The translations under genes were made by a program, and so were the position numbers. A DNA stretch of 43,827 nt from a bacterium (GTDB lineage: Bacteria; Lindowbacteria; 2-12-FULL-62-27), in NCBI GenBank assembly GCA_016202645.1, contig JACQOF010000074.1:1-43827 (forward strand), in the 5' to 3' direction. Below the pieces are notes generated by a model. It saw nothing but the letters and a program-made list of their open reading frames with translations, made no database searches and was not told the DNA's origin. This document shows, piece after piece, positions 39,934 through 43,827 of this stretch (positions are counted from its first letter, which is position 1; every line of letters begins with the position of its first letter).

Positions 39934-40608
39934 CTATTGGCGGCAAGGAGGTAAAAATCTGGCATCACCGGTCTGGGCATAGAGCATCATTTGGGCGGAC
40001 CACTGACGCGTACCAGGCGCTGTGGTGGAGTAATAAGGAGCCGGAGGAACGGCGAACCGCGGTGTATTAAACTTTTGAAGTGGTGAGAGAGCCTTGGAGA
40101 ACGACGGCTGTGGGGTTGGTGTCATTGTTTGTACGGCCGCCATCCGCGCATTTGTGGCGGCATAAAACGCCTGAGCGAAGGCGACGGGTGACTCGTCCAG
40201 GCATGTTTGGAGACCCACAGGCGCCATTTGAACGCACACCAAAAGGAGGGCCAGCCATACGAAGATGGGAATCCGGGCGAGTGTCCATCCCATACGGGCC
40301 GGGACAGTTTCTCTCTTTATGGAAGGGCTTCGGCTCGCTCCGGAAGCCGCCCCCACTGTTTTTTCCCATTCCCGGAATACAAGTCCGCACCGCATACAAC
40401 CCCAATCATCGGCGCTGAGTGTTTTACAATACGGGCATTTGCCCAATGTCTTGGGAATTTCGAGAAGATATTTGTCCGACCAGGGATCCGCAATAGGATG
40501 AAATGGAAATACGCGGAATACCCTGGGATGTCGAACCGGAATAATCCTGTGGAATGCCGTTCGCCATTCACCCCCAACCTTCCATGGGGAATACCCGCTT
40601 CGATCCAC
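39934..40608 (-). CDS. Zinc-ribbon single-pass membrane protein, unknown function
   Basis: The frame of 224 residues has a reliable core: CPYCKTLSADDWGCMRCGLVF (double CxxC zinc ribbon), a basic linker, one membrane helix (IPIFVWLALLLVCVQMAP) and a Pro/Ala/Tyr-rich extracytoplasmic tail. The first ~50 residues are less convincing, and no start with a Shine-Dalgarno was found; ATG 40608 is the only ATG before the ribbon. Same orientation as the GYF and zinc-finger genes that follow, so probably one transcription unit. Confidence 0.55.
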   Translation of the reverse strand: MDRSGYSPWKVGGEWRTAFHRIIPVRHPRVFRVFPFHPIADPWSDKYLLEIPKTLGKCPYCKTLSADDWGCMRCGLVFREWEKTVGAASGASRSPSIKRETVPARMGWTLARIPIFVWLALLLVCVQMAPVGLQTCLDESPVAFAQAFYAATNARMAAVQTMTPTPQPSFSKALSPLQKFNTPRFAVPPAPYYSTTAPGTRQWSAQMMLYAQTGDARFLPPCRQ

Positions 40609-40813
40609 CCCTCCACCTCCTGTTGTGGAGTGTCCACCGCCGGCTGGAAGAAGTCAAGTGTTCCGAAGCCGCCGGTCACCGGCATCGGGAGTCTATTTCA
40701 GGCCGAGTCTTTTTCTTCTTTGAGGGAAATGGGCGGGAAAGCTTTTCGGGTGATGGATTCCTCGGTGATGACGACTTCCTTTGCCCTCACGTTTCGGCCG
40801 GCTTAAAAATTGC

Positions 40814-40861
40814 TGTCCACCTCAACCCGGGATTTGACTTATGCCCGGGTCGTGATAGACT
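40814..40861 (+). promoter_or_regulatory. Repeated TTTGACTTA element with promoter for the kinase gene
   Basis: TTGACT (40834-40839), a 16-bp spacer and TAGACT (40856-40861) with an extended TG just before form a good promoter. The -35 part is inside a ~30-bp repeat shared with 34558. In the rest of the gap 40609-40921 I see no other feature. Confidence 0.5.
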
Positions 40862-40921
40862 GCCGCGGTTTGAGTGGGGGGTGTGGGCGCAACTATAACG
40901 CTGCATGCTGGAGTGCCCATC

Positions 40922-43378
40922 GTGGCTGAAAAAGGCAGGAAGAACGGCAAGGATCGCAAGACGGTTTCTCCGTCGTCATCGCTCACGCCCCGCGAGGTGG
41001 CGTTGCTCCTGCACACCCTCCAGCCGTCCGAGGCGCAATTCGTGAAACTCTGTGAACAAAATGATGTCGCGAAACCCGCCGACGCGGCGGAAGTCCTCGC
41101 GCCTCTGGCCCCCGGCGCGCCGCGCGAGCATGTCGGAACTCTCATGCTCAAGGCCGGCAAGATCTCACAGCTCGAACTCAATGTTCTCATGAGCCAGAGC
41201 ATCGCGCCCCCGGCGCCCGCCGAGATCGGGGCCGCCTCGGCCCAGACCGTGATCTCACGGGATCCGGCACCGCCGCCGCCCGCGCCCTCCACGAGCGGAT
41301 CTCCGACACTCGCGATGCCGACGCCCCAGCCGGTCACAGGCTCTGTGCCGCCTCCTCCCGCGCCGCCTCCATCTTCATCCTCATCCGCCGGAGGCGCCGG
41401 GACATACTTCGGCAAATACCGCATCCTCTCGGAACTCGCGCGCGGCGGCATGGGCATCGTCTACACCGCCAAACAGGAGGAACTCGACCGGGTTGTCTGC
41501 CTGAAAGTGCTTCTGTCCGGGGAAATGTCGACGAAGGACCAGATCGAGCGGTTTTTCCAGGAGGCGCAGAGCGCGGCCAAATTGTCGCATCCGAACATCG
41601 TGCCGATTTTCGACATGGGCGAAGTGAACGGGCAATACTACTTCACGATGGAACACATCCAGGGCCGGAGTCTCGACGGCGTGATCGCCGCCCGCCCGAT
41701 GGATTCGGCGGTGACGGCCCTGGTGACGCTGAACGTCGCCAAGGGTCTTCAGTTCGCGCACGAAAACGGGGTGATCCACCGGGACATCAAACCTTCAAAT
41801 GTATTGATCAAAACCAACGTCACCAGCGGCAAGCTGACCCCGGAAGACTGGGACCGCGCGGAGATCAAGGTGGTCGATTTCGGACTCGCCCGGCAGGTGC
41901 AGAAGCAGACGGAACGCCTGACTGTTTCCCGCTCGATCATGGGCACTCCCTTCTACATGAGCCCGGAACAGGCCCGGGGGGAAGTGGAGAAGGTTGACGC
42001 GCGCAGTGACGTCTATTCGCTGGGCGCCGTCATGTACGAAATGCTGACGGGCGCCCCGCCGATGGGGGATCTGCCGCTCAATGAAATTCTGCGCAGGGCT
42101 GGCGATGAGGGAGAAACTGTGACGTCGCCGTCGACGGTCCAGAAATCAGCCGATCCGGTCCTGGAAATCATTTGCCTGAAGGCAATGCGGAAGAACCCGA
42201 AGCACCGGTACGCGTCGGCGGGGGCGCTGGCCGATGACCTGGAACGTTATTTAAAAGGCGAAAAAATTCTGGCGAAACCGCCGGGCCTGCTCGAGGTATG
42301 GGACTGGCGCAGTCCCAAAGCATGGGCGGTCGCCGCGGGGATTCTTCTGGCGCTGTCGGGCGCGGTGTGGGGCGTGATGAATTACACGGCCCTCGGCCCG
42401 CCGAAGGAAATATCGTGGCTGGAGGCGAATAAATATATGGGAAAATACGTGGTGGTGGAAATGCCGGTTGTGAAGACATTCAAAGGGCAGGAGAGTTTTT
42501 CGATGGCGCCCAAACCCGGAGACAAAACGGCTTTTGAGGCCGTCATTGAATCCAAGGATTTCGGGGCATTCCCTGAAGGGTATGACAGGATGTACTGGAT
42601 GAATCTCGTCAAATTAAAAGGAAGAATTGTGAAAGACAAGGAAAGACCGGTGATGTTTCTGAAAGGAGCGGATCAAGTGGAGATCGTTCGAAAGCTCCGC
42701 GGGAAAGAACGGGGTGCGTGGGCCGCCACCCAGTTGTCCCAATACACCCCTTCCCGCGATAACTTGATCCAATGGAAGGACGCCGTCAATCATCTGGACG
42801 AGGTTCGAACGGTTGAGGGAGTCATCGAGGACGCCGGCAAGACGGATGTCGCCGTTTTTTTTGAATTCAAGCGTAGAGACAAAACCGCCTTCAAGACGGT
42901 TTGTTTTGAAGCGGCCTGGGAGCTGTTCCCGCCCGGATTTGAAAGTTTGTACGCGGGGAAGAAAGTCTGGGTGGCCGGAAAAATCGTCTCCTTCCGCGGC
43001 CAGCCGTGCATGTACCTGGGTGCCCCCAGCCAGATCAAAATCATCGGGGAAGGCGCGGTGTCGGAGGATTTCAGCCCGACGAACAAGAATCGCATATCCT
43101 ATAAGGACGCCTTGAAATTCATCGATCAGGTCAGAACGGTGGAGGGCAGCGTGGAACGCGTGACCCGGGCCGAGCGGGTGACGTACATGGATTTCAAGGC
43201 CGGCAGCAAAACGGATTTCCGCGTCGTCATCTTCGCGGCGTCCTACGGGAATTTCCCGGAAGGGTTTGACCAATTGTACCAAAACAAAAAAATATGGGTG
43301 GTCGGCCCCATCGAGTCCTATCAGGGCCGGCCGCAGGTCCTCGTGAATAATCCTTCGCAGATCAAAATCATAGAATAG
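40922..43378 (+). CDS. Membrane Ser/Thr protein kinase with three extracytoplasmic OB-like repeats
   Basis: An 818-residue protein. Residues ~1-80 form a small domain (LTPREVALLLHTLQPSEAQF, KLCEQNDVAKPADAAEVL) also found in the next gene; a Pro/Ser-rich linker follows. The Hanks-type kinase domain (~160-430) has LARGGMGIVY, VCLKVL, HRDIKPSNVLI (catalytic Asp), VVDFGLARQ, GTPFYMSPEQARGE and DVYSLGAVMYEMLTG. One membrane helix at ~468-488 leads to three ~90-residue repeats (W.EA..Y.GKYVVVEMPV; KDAVNHLDEVRTVEGVI; KDALKFIDQVRTVEGSV), each ending with a Gly/Arg turn and a QIKII-like strand, the look of OB folds. GTG 40922 is chosen because the paralogue starts at the same place and GGAG lies upstream; an earlier GTG 40874 is less likely. 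It probably senses something outside the membrane. Confidence 0.88.
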   Translation: MAEKGRKNGKDRKTVSPSSSLTPREVALLLHTLQPSEAQFVKLCEQNDVAKPADAAEVLAPLAPGAPREHVGTLMLKAGKISQLELNVLMSQSIAPPAPAEIGAASAQTVISRDPAPPPPAPSTSGSPTLAMPTPQPVTGSVPPPPAPPPSSSSSAGGAGTYFGKYRILSELARGGMGIVYTAKQEELDRVVCLKVLLSGEMSTKDQIERFFQEAQSAAKLSHPNIVPIFDMGEVNGQYYFTMEHIQGRSLDGVIAARPMDSAVTALVTLNVAKGLQFAHENGVIHRDIKPSNVLIKTNVTSGKLTPEDWDRAEIKVVDFGLARQVQKQTERLTVSRSIMGTPFYMSPEQARGEVEKVDARSDVYSLGAVMYEMLTGAPPMGDLPLNEILRRAGDEGETVTSPSTVQKSADPVLEIICLKAMRKNPKHRYASAGALADDLERYLKGEKILAKPPGLLEVWDWRSPKAWAVAAGILLALSGAVWGVMNYTALGPPKEISWLEANKYMGKYVVVEMPVVKTFKGQESFSMAPKPGDKTAFEAVIESKDFGAFPEGYDRMYWMNLVKLKGRIVKDKERPVMFLKGADQVEIVRKLRGKERGAWAATQLSQYTPSRDNLIQWKDAVNHLDEVRTVEGVIEDAGKTDVAVFFEFKRRDKTAFKTVCFEAAWELFPPGFESLYAGKKVWVAGKIVSFRGQPCMYLGAPSQIKIIGEGAVSEDFSPTNKNRISYKDALKFIDQVRTVEGSVERVTRAERVTYMDFKAGSKTDFRVVIFAASYGNFPEGFDQLYQNKKIWVVGPIESYQGRPQVLVNNPSQIKIIE

Positions 43379-43392
43379 CCCGGATCTGACGA

Positions 43393-43827
43393 ATGGCCCC
43401 GCGCGGCAAAAAAAACGGCAACTCCGCATCTCAATCGGCCGTGCTGACCGACCGGGAAGTGGGACTGCTACTTCAGACATTAAAACCTGACGAAACTCAG
43501 TTTGTGAAGTTGTGCGAGCAGAACGACGTCGCCAAGCCGTCCGAGGTGGCCGAGGTTTTGGCGGCGATCCCGCCCGGCGCGCCGCGCGATCATGTCGGGT
43601 CCCTTCTCCTCAAGGCCGGGAAAATCTCGCAACTCGAATATAATGTCCTACTCGGCCAGAGCATGGCGCCGCCCCCGCCCGCGCCCTCCACGAGCGGATC
43701 TCCGACTGTGGCGATGCCAGCGCCCCAGCCCGTCACAGGCTCGGCGCCCCCTCCGCCCGGCCCGCCTTCCGCGTCATCCTCCCCCCTTGTGACCGAAGGG
43801 AATCCCCGGGGTACCCGACCGGAGGGC
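43393..43827 (+). CDS. Second Ser/Thr kinase paralogue, N-terminal part only
   Basis: The frame starts ATGGCCCCG and runs off the window. It repeats the N-terminal domain of the previous gene (LTDREVGLLLQTLKPDETQF, KLCEQNDVAKPSEVAEVL, APRDHVGSLLLKAGKISQLE) and the Pro/Ser linker (PPPAPSTSGSPTVAMPAPQP). The kinase domain expected next lies beyond the edge. It begins 14 bp after the first kinase stop, so it is a tandem duplicate, probably co-transcribed. Near the edge the linker sequence turns into G/C-run words (43783-43825) instead of the Ser/Gly stretch seen in the paralogue. Confidence 0.75.
   Translation, partial: MAPRGKKNGNSASQSAVLTDREVGLLLQTLKPDETQFVKLCEQNDVAKPSEVAEVLAAIPPGAPRDHVGSLLLKAGKISQLEYNVLLGQSMAPPPPAPSTSGSPTVAMPAPQPVTGSAPPPPGPPSASSSPLVTEGNPRGTRPEG
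43783..43825 (+). repeat. Family J-like element in the kinase linker, cut by the window end
   Basis: cctccccccttgtgaccgaa followed by gggaatccccggggtacc and ggaggg resembles the G/C-run elements around gpmA and in metH. Too close to the edge to see the second arm fully. Confidence 0.5.

Noticed and set aside
40317-40685. Alternative minus-strand gene overlapping the zinc-ribbon gene
   Set aside because: No ribosome site and no recognisable motif; the overlapping frame contains the CxxC ribbon and a membrane helix.

Overview
The window is a GC-rich bacterial chromosome segment that I cannot assign to a named genus. Tandem L,D-transpeptidases, lipoprotein and outer-surface style proteins, FlgD/T9SS-like C-terminal sorting domains, HD-GYP signalling, PP2C and Ser/Thr kinases point to an uncultured Gram-negative lineage of the FCB/PVC kind. 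No rRNA or tRNA gene, phage integrase, transposase, reverse transcriptase or CRISPR array was recognised.

Region 1 (1-14.9 kb) is a modular surface-protein locus. Two secreted proteins share a C-terminal sorting domain (3-1412, partial; 11147-14677, a parallel beta-helix protein). They bracket two giant paralogous tail-fibre-like proteins with C-terminal S74-type intramolecular chaperone domains (2489-5710 and 6176-10369). Two small four-helix-bundle genes (1664-2026 and 10507-10875; the family that includes 23S intervening-sequence proteins and the DGR accessory protein Avd) sit between them. Almost every gap here is filled by imperfect repeat arrays, and both giant genes have a homologous 5' leader.

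Region 2 (14.9-31.3 kb) is mostly housekeeping or metabolic: two L,D-transpeptidases and a lipoprotein, SurE, a radical SAM protein, an HD-GYP protein, BPG-dependent phosphoglycerate mutase, a coiled-coil unknown, cobalamin-dependent methionine synthase MetH, a FabL-like enoyl-ACP reductase, a membrane-anchored superoxide-reductase-like protein, a candidate structured RNA (28111-28350), L-2-hydroxyglutarate oxidase, a Rho ATPase without its RNA-binding N-terminus, and a MoaD-like protein.

Region 3 (31.3-43.8 kb) holds an exported NHL beta-propeller protein, a PP2C phosphatase, an AAA/DUF4143 ATPase, a cluster of GYF-domain membrane proteins with a scramblase-like protein and a rhomboid protease, and two tandem membrane Ser/Thr kinases, the second cut by the window end. 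Phosphatase, GYF proteins and kinases look like a signalling neighbourhood.

The most striking thing is a genome habit rather than one gene. At least ten different families of short 'word' arrays (period 7, 8 or 10 bp, usually a left arm, a short unique core and an inverted right arm) sit at gene borders. They also run into coding sequence: signal peptides, N-termini, linkers and C-termini. Within an array most columns are invariant and one to three columns vary. In several families the variable columns are compatible with substitution at adenines on one strand. Two arrays flank Avd-like four-helix-bundle genes. I propose this as a candidate sequence-diversifying system; the link between gene and arrays is inference.
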